Source: JBBIPA01 sp963820495
Lineage (GTDB): Bacteria > Chloroflexota > Dehalococcoidia > GIF9 > UBA5629
Assembly (NCBI GenBank): GCA_963820495.1
Contig: CAWGAF010000001.1
Span: forward strand, 1,302,001 to 1,366,000
Reading direction: 5' to 3'
DNA: 64,000 nucleotides
In this document: positions 45,279 to 54,699 of the stretch, one piece after another
How the letters are laid out: each line of letters opens with the position of its first letter
Position numbering within the stretch: the first letter of the stretch is position 1
The notes under the pieces: generated by a model
The model's database searches: none
What the model was told of the DNA's origin: nothing
What the model saw: the letters and a program-made list of their open reading frames with translations, nothing else
Translations under genes and position numbers: made by a program

Positions 45279-45605
45279 TTGGCTAAAACGTCAACTGGAC
45301 TTGAAGAGAATGTTGCCGGGTTATTATGTTATGTCTTGGGTTGGATCAGCGGTCTGGTATTCATCATAATTGAGAAAGAGAATAAATTCGTCCGCTTCCA
45401 CGCCATGCAGTCGATTATAGTGTTTGGAGTTCTTACCATTGCTCATATTATCCTGAGCTGGATACCATTCATCGGCTGGGTGCTTGGCATACTCATCTCA
45501 ATACTGGAATTTGTCCTGTGGATAATCTTGATGATTAAGGCTTTCCAGGGAGAAAAATTCAAGCTTCCCTGGGCAGGTAATTTCGCCGAGAAACAAATAA
45601 GATAA
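45279..45605 (+). CDS. DUF4870/Tic20-like small membrane protein
   Basis: A 108-residue protein with three to four hydrophobic helices. LLCYVLGWISGLVF near residue 13 and KFVRFHAMQSIIVFG near residue 33 are the family pattern, with IKAFQGEKFKLP at the end. The same domain forms the N-terminus of the HD-GYP protein at 53228. It starts with TTG behind AGGAGGAGG. Function unknown. Confidence 0.85.
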   Translation: MAKTSTGLEENVAGLLCYVLGWISGLVFIIIEKENKFVRFHAMQSIIVFGVLTIAHIILSWIPFIGWVLGILISILEFVLWIILMIKAFQGEKFKLPWAGNFAEKQIR

Positions 45606-45662
45606 AATTCAACAGCGTTGCTAAAGAGGTTCAAAGGGGTTTTGCCCCTTAGAAAAATGCCT

Positions 45663-45693
45663 AATAGGTCGCCTGTGGGGCAGGCGACCTATT
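45663..45693. repeat. Perfect 13-bp inverted repeat
   Basis: AATAGGTCGCCTG (45663-45675) and CAGGCGACCTATT (45681-45693) with a 5-nt loop, about 60 nt after the DUF4870-like gene. There is no T-run. A smaller hairpin, AAGGGG/CCCCTT, lies before it near 45633. It could protect the 3' end of the transcript or terminate weakly. Confidence 0.6.
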
Positions 45694-45764
45694 CCCTTGC
45701 AGTCATCTAACGATAACAAGTATAATCCCCAACAAGTTTTTGATAAGGTTCGGCACAATCATCT

Positions 45765-46067
45765 ATGGGGAAAATCTCAGTTAAATTGCCCAAACTGGGT
45801 GTCAATTTCTATAAAATTGTTGTCGGCGTTTGCTTTTCCCTGCTCTGGGCGAGGGTAATGTATCTTATCTGGGAACAGCCATCCTATTTAACCTTCATAT
45901 GGTTCTATACCGTTATCGGTAGCATACTTTTGAAGTGGGTGCTTTTTGTCATCATTGACCGAATTCATATAAGGATAAGACTCAAGGCATTAAGAAAAGA
46001 ACTTGACGAATCTGAGAGACGTATTAACGAGATTTTAAAAAACCGGGGTAAAGGTGAAAACAGTTAA
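45765..46067 (+). CDS. Small membrane protein with coiled-coil tail
   Basis: A 100-residue hypothetical protein. Two hydrophobic helices (about 17-37 and 45-66) are followed by a charged helical tail (ALRKELDESERRINEIL) that could form a coiled coil in the cytoplasm. The gene has few sequence features and could be small-genome background, but base composition and the neat stop before the next gene favour coding. No family recognised. Confidence 0.6.
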   Translation: MGKISVKLPKLGVNFYKIVVGVCFSLLWARVMYLIWEQPSYLTFIWFYTVIGSILLKWVLFVIIDRIHIRIRLKALRKELDESERRINEILKNRGKGENS

Positions 46068-46181
46068 CCACCAGACGAAGTCAGGCTATTTCACTACTAC
46101 TTGCAGTTTTGGCGAGCATTGACATCATCCTGGAGCAGGTCTTATACTCAAACACAATAGATAGAGTATGAGGGGTGACCA

Positions 46182-46559
46182 ATGATAAATGAGATTCTGA
46201 TATATATTGGCTCTGCTGTAATCATCATATGGGGTATAGCTCATATTATACCCGTTAAATCCGTAGTTGCTGGTTTTGGGTCGATTTCGCAAGACAACAA
46301 GCGGATTATAACGATGGAATGGATTGCAGAAGGTATAACGTTGTGCTTCATAGGTTTGCTGGTACTATTTATCACCATATCCGGAGGTTTCCAAAATCCA
46401 GTGTCCCTTAACGTTTATCGCGCCTCCGCCTTGATGCTTATTGTTATGGCAATACTGACTGGATTCACTGGAGCTAGAACATCGATTGTACCTATTAAAA
46501 TTTGTCCCTTTGTAAAGACAGTGGTGGCAATATTGTTTTTCCTGGGAACTTATTTATGA
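46182..46559 (+). CDS. Four-helix membrane protein of unknown function
   Basis: A 125-residue protein with about four hydrophobic segments (from residue 5, 50, 83 and 109). It begins MINEILIYIGSAVIIIWG, followed by AHIIPVKSVV. I can assign no catalytic or binding motif. It has a GAGGGGTG site and precedes galT by 10 nt. Confidence 0.7.
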   Translation: MINEILIYIGSAVIIIWGIAHIIPVKSVVAGFGSISQDNKRIITMEWIAEGITLCFIGLLVLFITISGGFQNPVSLNVYRASALMLIVMAILTGFTGARTSIVPIKICPFVKTVVAILFFLGTYL

Positions 46560-46569
46560 GTGCAAGTGC

Positions 46570-47613
46570 ATGATACGTTTCAAGAAATTTCAAGAGACGG
46601 CTATCCTCCATAATCCGCTCAAGAACTTTGAACTCGAGATACAGCCTATAGAATATCGCGTGGACCCTATTAGCGGTCTTGCCTCTACTTTCCACACACG
46701 CCCAACCTCTTCCCAAGTGGTGTTCAAAACTGATGAGGCTGTCACAGAAAAGCTGGCCAGGGAGACACAGGAGAATTGTCTATTTTGCCCTGACAAAGTA
46801 AGAACAGTTACACCTAAATTCCCTGCCGAATTAATCCCTGAAGGCAGATTGACCAGAGGCGAAGCTACCATGTTTCCTAACCTCTTCGCTCAGAAGGGAC
46901 ATTCTGCTGTTATCGCTTTGACCAAGAAGCACTTCCTTAAATTGAATGAGTTCCATGCCGAGGTATTGTATGATGCACTCAAGCTGGCTGATATTTACCT
47001 GCGTAGGGCTTATGAGGTGGATGGCATTAATTACGCCGAGATCGGTGAAAACTACCTTTATCCCAGCGGTTCCAGCGTACCTCATCCGCATATCCAGGCC
47101 CTGGCTTCTTACTGGCCTTATTACCTGATTAAGCTATACAGGGAGAAGGCTAAAAAGCATTATCAAAAATATTCTCGTAACTATTGGGATGAGTTGGTAA
47201 AGAAAGAAAAACGGTTGAAGGAGAGGTACCTGGGCAGATTGGGTTCCACGGATTGGTTCGTTCCTTTTGCGCCCAGCCGGCATGACGAGGTACATTTTGT
47301 GGTCAGGGGCAAGTCCAACTTCCTGGAATTCGATGATTCCGATTGGAAGAATCTGGCTGACGGGCTTAGCCGGGTGCTGAAAGCCTATCATGATGCTGGA
47401 CTTTCCAGCTTTAATTTTGCCATGTATTCCAGTCCACTGGGGCAAAAACTCGATTACTTATGGGCTGGGGGTAAAATAGTTTCCCGCTCCAGTGTTCAAA
47501 CCTATCCTACTAGTGATGTCTGGTATGGGCCTAACATCCTCCTCTATGGTTTCATCACTATGCCGCCAGAAGAGGTAGCTAAAACTATTCGACCTTATTT
47601 CTCCAAACAATGA
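46570..47613 (+). CDS. GalT-like nucleotidyltransferase (HIT superfamily)
   Basis: A 347-residue protein related to galactose-1-phosphate uridylyltransferase. The catalytic triad histidine pattern is HPHIQ in SVPHPHIQALAS (~183). A CLFC zinc-type motif (ENCLFCPDK) lies near residue 75. It resembles the DUF4921 group of GalT-like enzymes, whose substrate is not settled. It overlaps the SpoU methyltransferase gene by ATGA. Confidence 0.82.
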   Translation: MIRFKKFQETAILHNPLKNFELEIQPIEYRVDPISGLASTFHTRPTSSQVVFKTDEAVTEKLARETQENCLFCPDKVRTVTPKFPAELIPEGRLTRGEATMFPNLFAQKGHSAVIALTKKHFLKLNEFHAEVLYDALKLADIYLRRAYEVDGINYAEIGENYLYPSGSSVPHPHIQALASYWPYYLIKLYREKAKKHYQKYSRNYWDELVKKEKRLKERYLGRLGSTDWFVPFAPSRHDEVHFVVRGKSNFLEFDDSDWKNLADGLSRVLKAYHDAGLSSFNFAMYSSPLGQKLDYLWAGGKIVSRSSVQTYPTSDVWYGPNILLYGFITMPPEEVAKTIRPYFSKQ

Positions 47614-48386
47614 AATCAAATAATGCTCCTTTAAAACCTCTTAAATGGTATAAAGAACTTGCCACCGTGAAGGGACGTCTGGAAGCCGGAGCTTTCCTTA
47701 TCGAAGGCGACAGAGCTATACAGCAAATCATTGGCAGCCACCCAGGTGAAATAATTGAAATTATATCGGTACAAAAAACTCTACCTGAATACCGCAATTA
47801 TCCGCTGCGACTGATTACTGAAAGCCAGTTCCGTTCTATCTGTTTTACCAAGACGCCACAAGGAATCCTGGCTGTTGTCCGCATACCAGAGGGTAGCTAC
47901 TCAGACCGCCTGCCAAAGAATACCGGCAACAGGATATTACTGCTTGAGGATATTCAAGACCCTGGAAATGTGGGAACACTAATCCGCACTGCTGCAGCTT
48001 TTGATTTTTCAGGGGTCATTCTTACCCCAAAATGTGCCGACCCCTTTTCACCAAAATGTATTCAATCAACTGCCGGCAGTGTTTTATCGGTATGGTTAAG
48101 AAGAACTAACCGTTACCTTGATTTGGTGGAATCGCTGAGAAAAAACAGATATGCTCTGATAGCCGCGGAGCTTAATGGCACAGAGGAGCCATCGATTCTT
48201 TTCAGTCACAAGAAACTGCTGGTGGCGCTGGGCAACGAGGCGTCTGGGCTTTCCCAACAATTGCTGATTCAGGCAGACCATCGCCTGAGAATTCCCATAG
48301 CCCAGGAAAAAGCAGAATCACTGAACGTGGCAGTTTGCGGCGCAATCCTTATGTACTTGGCTTCAACAGATAGTGTGAGAGGTTGA
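47610..48386 (+). CDS. SpoU/TrmH family RNA 2'-O-methyltransferase
   Basis: A 258-residue SPOUT methyltransferase. An N-terminal RNA-binding part holds FLIEGDRAIQQI. The knotted catalytic domain has LLLEDIQDPGNVGTLIRTAA (~110), ALGNEASGLS (~209) and IPIAQEKAESLNVAVCGAIL (~230), the three SpoU motifs. It methylates the 2'-O of ribose in rRNA or tRNA; the target is not known. It is translationally coupled to the GalT-like gene. Confidence 0.93.
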   Translation: MKSNNAPLKPLKWYKELATVKGRLEAGAFLIEGDRAIQQIIGSHPGEIIEIISVQKTLPEYRNYPLRLITESQFRSICFTKTPQGILAVVRIPEGSYSDRLPKNTGNRILLLEDIQDPGNVGTLIRTAAAFDFSGVILTPKCADPFSPKCIQSTAGSVLSVWLRRTNRYLDLVESLRKNRYALIAAELNGTEEPSILFSHKKLLVALGNEASGLSQQLLIQADHRLRIPIAQEKAESLNVAVCGAILMYLASTDSVRG

Positions 48387-48426
48387 AATATTTGACAAAC
48401 TCAATAAAAAGTCATATAAACGAAAC

Positions 48427-49806
48427 ATGAGCAATGTAAAGCTATTACTGTGTGCAGCTTTAGTGGCGCTGTTGGCTGTAATAACAATGCCGGCTGCGGT
48501 TACTGCTGATGGCTGAGGTGCCGGTGGTTGTCCCAGTGTCAGTTTGACACCGAATACAGGTTGGGTGGGTACTAGTGTAACCATGACCATCCCCACCACT
48601 ACTTATCCCATAGAAGGGGACTATAATATTCTGTGGAGCTCAACTGCAAAGTTCGAAGATGGGAAAACCATCATAATCAAAAGTGGCACCGCGCCTAGAG
48701 GCACTACCACTGTAGTTGACAGTTTTGCTATCCCTGAAGCATCATTCGGTGTGCATTATGTAGGATTTGTACGCCTTGGCCATGAGGACCAGCCTACCAT
48801 TCTCTCGTTTAATGTTCAGCCTCATCTGAAAGTTCAGCCCGTTTCAGTGCCACCTGATACCACTGTAACAATTTACGGCACTGGTTTTTCTACTGGGGAT
48901 ACTGGTTCAATCATATTTGATGGTAAGTCGACCGATGTTAAAATCACCACTAATGAAGTTGGTAGCTTCATAATTGACTTCATGATTCCCAATATCTCTG
49001 CAGCCCAGCACCAGATATCTGCTACATTATCCAAACTAAGCACCAGTGTTGCTCCAGCTACGCTGTTGGTTGTACCCGAAATCACTATAGACACACAACT
49101 TCCTAAAGCTGGTGCTAAAGTCAATTTTACTGGTAGGGGCTTCGCTGCCAATAGTAGCATATCTATCCAATGTAATGACCTGATTTTGACCAGTTCACCA
49201 TCTACCGACAATACTGGCTACTTTACTTATAGTGTAACTTTGCCCCAGAGTTACCAAAACGGATACAGGTTTGTGGCTACCGACCAGTCTGGCAATACTG
49301 CCACACTCAATTCGACTGGTGGAAATACACCACCGCCATCAACACCTCCTCCATCAACACCGCAAACACCCCAGGAACCGGCTCCTGTAAATGGCAGGAT
49401 ATCCAAGCCAACAGCGATAGAGCCCAAAGGGCAGAGGTTCGGCTTGTTTGGTGCTCAGACGGTTAACTTTGTCTGGAATCAGGTATCAGCCTCGGGCGGT
49501 GTTAGCTATACTCTGGAAGTGGCGGATAATTATAAGTTTTCCGAGGTAAAGCCAGGCATGCGTGCTTCAGGGCTAACCCAGACTAATTACACTCTTGAAC
49601 TGGACCCTGGCACTTATTACTGGCGTGTGAAAGCGGTTGACGGCTCTGGGAATGAAAGCGAATGGGCTAACTCGCTCTATACTTTCAATGTCGGATTGTT
49701 TCCTGGCTGGGTGCTTCCCATCGCAGGTGTGGTTTACCTTGTTATCTTTATCCTGCTTATCCGTGCTTTGCTACGCCGCCGCAACCGCTATTATCCTTAC
49801 TATTAG
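48427..49806 (+). CDS. Secreted IPT/FN3-like surface protein with in-frame TGA at codon 30
   Basis: From ATG 48427 the frame reads a signal peptide (hydrophobic core ~5-20, ending VTADG) and then meets TGA at 48514-48516, immediately followed by GAGGCPSVSLTPNTG in the same frame. The longest uninterrupted piece therefore starts at 48544 and lacks a signal. The rest, in one open frame of about 430 codons, has three beta-sandwich (IPT/TIG-like) domains, a Pro/Thr linker (~295), an FN3-like domain with YYWRVKAVDGSGN and a C-terminal membrane helix plus Arg-rich tail, as in a surface-anchored protein. Either it is a recent pseudogene (for example Trp TGG to TGA), or the base is wrong, or the TGA is read through. 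Confidence 0.7.
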
Positions 49807-49834
49807 TTAAGAATAGAGTCTATTCTGCCCGGTC

Positions 49835-50056
49835 TTACTTCCCCGGAATTTCAATTACCTTGTTTCTATTTCCCAGCCCACTGACAACTCTTATAGAATG
49901 CTGCGGAACTTTAAAATAGTCAGCCAATAGCCTGATAACCGCCCTGTTGGCTTTTCCCTCTTTCGGAGGTTCTTTTACCCTTACCAGGAATTTGTCTTCT
50001 TTCTGGCTAACTTCCTCTACTTTTGAATTTGGTGTTACTTTAACTTGAATTCTCAT
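49835..50056 (-). CDS. DUF167 (YggU) family protein
   Basis: A 73-residue protein of the YggU/DUF167 family, with VKVTPNSKVEEV at the start and PPKEGKANRAVIRLLADYF near residue 37. The ATG at 50056 overlaps the mtaB stop as ATGA, so this shorter start is preferred over 50089. The family is structurally defined but has no settled function. Confidence 0.87.
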   Translation of the reverse strand: MRIQVKVTPNSKVEEVSQKEDKFLVRVKEPPKEGKANRAVIRLLADYFKVPQHSIRVVSGLGNRNKVIEIPGK

Positions 50057-51324
50057 GGAACTATCTCTCCCCATAACCCATCCCTGCATGGCTCGACCAG
50101 CCGAACTGGCAAAATACTGTTCGTTAACTTTTTATGGCTTCGGGTAAACACCCTTATGTAGTTATTGCTCAGACCCGAGTATGTATCTGCGTTGTGGCTT
50201 GTCTCTGCCTCCCATAGCACCGCCATGGTTCGTCCTAAAAACTGCTTCTGAAAGCTATGGGCGCTTTCCTTTGCCAGAGCCAGCATCCGTAAACTGCGCT
50301 CTTTTTTCGACTTTTCATTGACCTGTCCACTCATTTCAGCTGCTGCTGTCCCGGGGCGAGCGGAATAAGAGAAGACGTGAATATCAGCAAAGCCTATATC
50401 GTGGCAAAAACTGTAGCTTTCTTCGAACTCTGCATCACTTTCCTCAGGGAAGCCCACCATAATATCGATGGTGATAGCTACATCAGGTACTGTATGTCTA
50501 ATAATGGCTATTGCCCTTTTGTAATCCTCAATAGAATAATGGCGTCCCATGCGCTTTAGTACGGTATTGCTGCCGCTCTGCAAAGCCACATGAAAATGAC
50601 GGCATAGTCGGGAATCCTGCCATAAACTGAGCAATTCTTCAGATATTTCCTGGGGTTGCAAGGAGGAAAGGTGCAGCCTGGATACGTCTGTCTCCCTGAG
50701 AATACGCTTAACCATTTGTTTGAGATTAATTCCGTTATAGTTGTAAGCGCCAATCTTGGTGCCGGTAAGTATGACTTCCTTATAACCAGCAGAGACTTTA
50801 GCCTTGACTGTAGCAATTACTTCCTCAACGGGCAGGCAGGACTCATGCCCGCGTACCAGGGGTACGATGCAATAGGCGCAGAAATCATCGCAGCCGTCCT
50901 GAATCTTGACGAAACTGCGCACTCGAAATAAATTATCTGACTCAGGCTCGCCTGCGGGGCAAATCGGCTTAAGGTGAAGGCTTCTTTTCACCAGCTCTGT
51001 TATATTCATTTTGTGCTCGTTGCCGATGACCAGGTCAACTCCAATATTAGCCAACTCCTGTGGTGCTCTCTCAGCATAGCAGCCAGTGGCAACAATCAAT
51101 GCCTTTGGATTTCTTTTTCGCAGCAGTCGCAGCAAATGTCTTGATTTACGGTCGGCAATATGGGTCACAGTGCAGGTATTGAGAATGCAAACATCGGCAT
51201 TGTCATTACTGGTAACACGAAAACCAGCTTCGGCAAACTGATTAGCCAGAAGCTCTGATTCCGCCTGATTCAGCTTGCAGCCCAGGGTTTGAAAAGTTAC
51301 CACTGGGCTATTTTTCTTGGTCAT
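50053..51324 (-). CDS. mtaB: tRNA t6A37 methylthiotransferase MtaB
   Basis: A radical SAM methylthiotransferase of about 423 residues, converting t6A37 of tRNA to ms2t6A. The N-terminal UPF0004 domain has FQTLGCKLNQAESELLA and NTCTVTHIADRKSRHLLR. The radical SAM CxxxCxxC is CDDFCAYCIVP (~140). The C-terminal TRAM domain is present. The ATG at 51324 is preferred to a TTG at 51363. A fragment of its 5' end is duplicated at 54700-54913. Confidence 0.92.
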   Translation of the reverse strand: MTKKNSPVVTFQTLGCKLNQAESELLANQFAEAGFRVTSNDNADVCILNTCTVTHIADRKSRHLLRLLRKRNPKALIVATGCYAERAPQELANIGVDLVIGNEHKMNITELVKRSLHLKPICPAGEPESDNLFRVRSFVKIQDGCDDFCAYCIVPLVRGHESCLPVEEVIATVKAKVSAGYKEVILTGTKIGAYNYNGINLKQMVKRILRETDVSRLHLSSLQPQEISEELLSLWQDSRLCRHFHVALQSGSNTVLKRMGRHYSIEDYKRAIAIIRHTVPDVAITIDIMVGFPEESDAEFEESYSFCHDIGFADIHVFSYSARPGTAAAEMSGQVNEKSKKERSLRMLALAKESAHSFQKQFLGRTMAVLWEAETSHNADTYSGLSNNYIRVFTRSHKKLTNSILPVRLVEPCRDGLWGEIVP

Positions 51325-51493
51325 ATCAAGGGAATTATATTGACACCAGGTTTGATAGGTCAACTGGCGATAGACTTTTTCTATACTTGGTTTAGCAGAC
51401 TGATTTAATGTTGGACAACCGATTACAAATTGTGGCTGATTGCTTAATCGAGATCACGAACACTTAATAAAAAAATAATGAATTCTTAATATT

Positions 51494-51522
51494 TGACAAA
51501 TCACATCGGCTTATTTATAGTT
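51494..51522 (+). promoter_or_regulatory. Promoter of the repeat-rich lipoprotein gene
   Basis: TTGACA (51494-51499), 17 nt, TATAGT (51517-51522). The ATG follows 99 nt later behind GATGGAGGTGG. Confidence 0.65.
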
Positions 51523-51620
51523 GAACCATTCCACTTATACATATTATTAGACAATCTTTTTACTTTTTTATCTGAACATCAACATTTAAACGGACCTATT
51601 ATCAAAGATGGAGGTGGGAT

Positions 51621-52991
51621 ATGTCGAAAAAAGTCTTATGGTCTGTCTTAGTACTGTTTCTAATCATACTTCTCGGCACAGCATGTACGCCCAGCGCTAG
51701 TGAAAAAGATTTGAAGCTGCTTCAATCTCAAGTGCAATCATTGACCACTGCACTGCAATGGACACAAAAAAATCTGTTGGCAGCCGAAGACACCATAAAA
51801 GACATTCAGAGTCAAAGCGCACAGCTTCAAAACAAACTTGAACAATACTCTTCAGATAGCTCTTGTTCTGTTGCTAACACTGCCACGCAAATCTGTAATA
51901 AAGATGATAGAGCGATATTAGTCTGTACCCAGCCTTTCTTGTCACCTTGTTATTCTGGGCCCTGGTCATCCGAATTTTGCAACCCCTGTTCATGTTGGTG
52001 TCCTACCATTTGCGCCACGTGCAACCTATATCCTTATTCTGGTCTCTATCCCTGTCCAATTCCTCCCTACTCTTGGTGTTCACCCTGTGATCCATATTTA
52101 CCAATATGCCCTAACCCATGTTGGCCATCACCTATATCTATTAATGTAACAGCAAACGCAACCTCGGATGGAACTGAAGCATCAAGTGCTGTAGCCACCG
52201 CGACCATTACTACTAATTCGCCCGTAAATATAACGGTGACAGCAACAGCTACAATTGATTCTCCTGAAACTTTATTGGCTTCGTCAACACCCGAGTCAGA
52301 GTCTTTACAGACAACAGAGGTCATGGATGAGCCATTTCTTAACCCTGCTGCTGCAACTGAATCCCTACCAGTAACGGAGTCAGTATCAATACTAGAGTCT
52401 ACCTCAGCAGAAATGATAGATACAGTTACGCCTGCTATTCAATCTACACCCGATGCAATGTCTGAATCCGCAACTACATCGGAGACTGAAACCATCATTG
52501 CTCATACAACTGAATCCGTATCACCCGTAACGACCACGGAAGATCCTCTTGGAACTATTTCGGCTATGCCTTCGCCAACGCAAGAGGTCTTGCAGACTAC
52601 GGCAGCTATAGATGATCCAGTGCTTGACCCTGCTCCTGTGACTGTACCCCTACCCGTAATCGAGGCTGAATCAATACCAGCACCAACCGCACCAGAAGTG
52701 ACAGATGCAATTGTACCTGATATTCTATCTACGCCAGACCCAATACCTGAACCTATAAAAGCCTCAGATACTGAAATAATCGTAACTCCGGTACCCCAAC
52801 TAACAACACCAATGCCACTTTCTGACCCACTACCAGCATATGCTCAGGCGGCAACCCCTCCAGCACCCTTACCTTTAGACAACGCAGCGACCATAGAAAC
52901 TACTACCACTACTCCTGATACACTAATTGAGCCTGCAGCGGTAGATTCACCATTTCCAAAACGAATACCAGAAGACGAGGTTGTAAATTAG
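51621..52991 (+). CDS. Thr/Pro-rich repeat lipoprotein
   Basis: A 456-residue exported lipoprotein with lipobox LGTAC (Cys22). A coiled coil (~28-78) comes first, then a Cys/Pro/Trp/Tyr-rich patch of about 60 residues (CNPCSCWCPTICATCN, WCSPCDPYLPICPNPCW). The remaining 270 residues are Thr/Ser/Pro/Glu-rich low-complexity sequence. It includes two imperfect copies of an 80-85-residue unit, each beginning D-(E/D)-P-(F/V)-L-(N/D)-P-A (about residues 236 and 333). This looks like a wall-spanning stalk. Function unknown; the cysteine patch could bind metal or form disulfides. Confidence 0.82.
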   Translation: MSKKVLWSVLVLFLIILLGTACTPSASEKDLKLLQSQVQSLTTALQWTQKNLLAAEDTIKDIQSQSAQLQNKLEQYSSDSSCSVANTATQICNKDDRAILVCTQPFLSPCYSGPWSSEFCNPCSCWCPTICATCNLYPYSGLYPCPIPPYSWCSPCDPYLPICPNPCWPSPISINVTANATSDGTEASSAVATATITTNSPVNITVTATATIDSPETLLASSTPESESLQTTEVMDEPFLNPAAATESLPVTESVSILESTSAEMIDTVTPAIQSTPDAMSESATTSETETIIAHTTESVSPVTTTEDPLGTISAMPSPTQEVLQTTAAIDDPVLDPAPVTVPLPVIEAESIPAPTAPEVTDAIVPDILSTPDPIPEPIKASDTEIIVTPVPQLTTPMPLSDPLPAYAQAATPPAPLPLDNAATIETTTTTPDTLIEPAAVDSPFPKRIPEDEVVN

Positions 52992-53227
52992 AGGAGCTGG
53001 TAACTGGTATACATTGTGAGGGCGTCGGCCCGCCACGCTTACGTGCTTGGCATTACTTTGAATTGCAGTGGAAACCTACATTAAACAGCGAATTGTGTAG
53101 ATATGGCTTACTCCATTAGCCCTTGCCTACACAATATTACTAGAATGGCATTGACCATTTGTTGGTATAAACCAGTTCTACCGTGTATTATTCTCCTACA
53201 TTGGAAATAGAAGAGCTTTCCTGCCCT

Positions 53228-54358
53228 TTAATTAAACTCGAAGCCTTTCTCGGTGATGAGCCTCATACAAGCATCGACTACGCTGGCGTCGTAGAGGGTA
53301 CCTCTATTTTGCGAGATTTCCTCTAAGGCCTTGCTTATGCCAAGAGCCGGCCGATAAGGTCGATGAGAGGCCATAGCTTCAACCACATCAGCCACACCTA
53401 AAATTTTGGCTTCAAACACTATATTGTCACCAGATATGCCTTGAGGATACCCTGATCCGTTTAATCTCTCATGGTGTTGGAATACAGCTTGGGCAACTGG
53501 CCAGGGAAATTCTAGGCCTTTTACTATATCGTAAGCGACTTCAGGATGAGTCTTGATAATACCAAACTCATAGCTGCTTAACCTGCCGGGTTTGCTTAGA
53601 ATCTCTGCTGGCACGGCGACTTTCCCTATGTCATGAATGGTCCCCATAACTTGGATACCTTCAATCCTCTCATCCGAGAGGCCCATTTCCCGGGCAATAG
53701 CACCAGCAAATTTAGCCACCCGCTGCTGGTGTGCAGCCGTATAGGGGTCCCTCGTTTCACCTAACACTATTATGGACTTGACCGCTTCATTTAACATCGT
53801 ACGTAGACCACTGGCATCTTGTTGAGTTTTCCACTCAGACCCTGGGGATTTATTCACCTCATTTCTGCCTTCCTCGGCTACAGGTGAGAACCTCACTTCA
53901 TCATTTGCTAAGCTACCCCATGTTTGGGAGAGATTTGTGGCTATACTACCAACTATGTGAAGTTGATAAGTATGTCCTTGATAAGCTCTAAACATTAATG
54001 AAATCCACAAGCATAGCGAAAAAGTAACAATAATCCAGTACAATATAAAAAGGAACCAATATAGAACAGAGTCGGTAAGTATAAGCAGATTCAGAACAGT
54101 AATTGGCACTGCCAATATCCCAAAGACTATGATAGATTGCCAGGCGTGAAAGCGAATAAATCTATCTTTTCCTTTAGTTAGCAACATGATTATTCCAGAT
54201 ATCCAGCCAAGTAAGTAGCAAAGAAGTCCAAAGATATTGGGATGCAATCTAGTAGCGGATTCGCGCAATACTTTTAGCTTTTGGATGTCTATCGTCTGCT
54301 CATGAGTGATCTCTTTGTTAAAATAAACCGTTTTTAAAAGGGAATCGGAAGCAGGCAT
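53228..54358 (-). CDS. HD-GYP phosphodiesterase with DUF4870-like membrane domain
   Basis: A 376-residue protein. Residues ~40-140 match the small membrane protein at 45279 (LLCYLLGWISGIIM, RFIRFHAWQSIIVFG, FRAYQGHTYQL) with about four helices. After a ~45-residue linker comes an HD-GYP domain (~185-370) with HDIGK, HHERLNGSGYP and the following ILGVADVVEAMASHRPYRP; all metal and GYP residues are intact, so it should hydrolyse cyclic di-GMP or a related nucleotide. An AAAGGTGAG site precedes the ATG. It stands alone. The DUF4870-like domain may sense a membrane cue. Confidence 0.88.
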   Translation of the reverse strand: MPASDSLLKTVYFNKEITHEQTIDIQKLKVLRESATRLHPNIFGLLCYLLGWISGIIMLLTKGKDRFIRFHAWQSIIVFGILAVPITVLNLLILTDSVLYWFLFILYWIIVTFSLCLWISLMFRAYQGHTYQLHIVGSIATNLSQTWGSLANDEVRFSPVAEEGRNEVNKSPGSEWKTQQDASGLRTMLNEAVKSIIVLGETRDPYTAAHQQRVAKFAGAIAREMGLSDERIEGIQVMGTIHDIGKVAVPAEILSKPGRLSSYEFGIIKTHPEVAYDIVKGLEFPWPVAQAVFQHHERLNGSGYPQGISGDNIVFEAKILGVADVVEAMASHRPYRPALGISKALEEISQNRGTLYDASVVDACMRLITEKGFEFN

Positions 54359-54699
54359 ACTATCTCACCTTTTTACAAAGTTGTTTTTTCTATGTGATCC
54401 GGAGTAGCTATATTGGAATAGCTTAAATAATAAAACGATGAAATCGGGCCTTTAGTTTAGAGATTTTTTAAAAAATTTTAGAGAGAACCATAGTCGGTTA
54501 GTAACGTAACGATGTATTGTTTTGAACCGCCTCCATGCCATAATTAGGGGCAGAGTTGCAGTACGGCCACAGTGTGCGTGGCTATGTGTGCCGAAATAGA
54601 GGCCAAGGAAGAACGCTTTGTTGCTCAGGCACTTTACCGAAGGCTACCAAGTCATTGTATCAGATGGTAAATGGGGAAAAAGATACCAGCAATCAGACG

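Noticed and set aside
48514..48516. The TGA as a selenocysteine codon
   Set aside because: No convincing SECIS-type hairpin follows, the position at a signal-peptide cleavage site has no redox context, and no selenocysteine machinery is visible.
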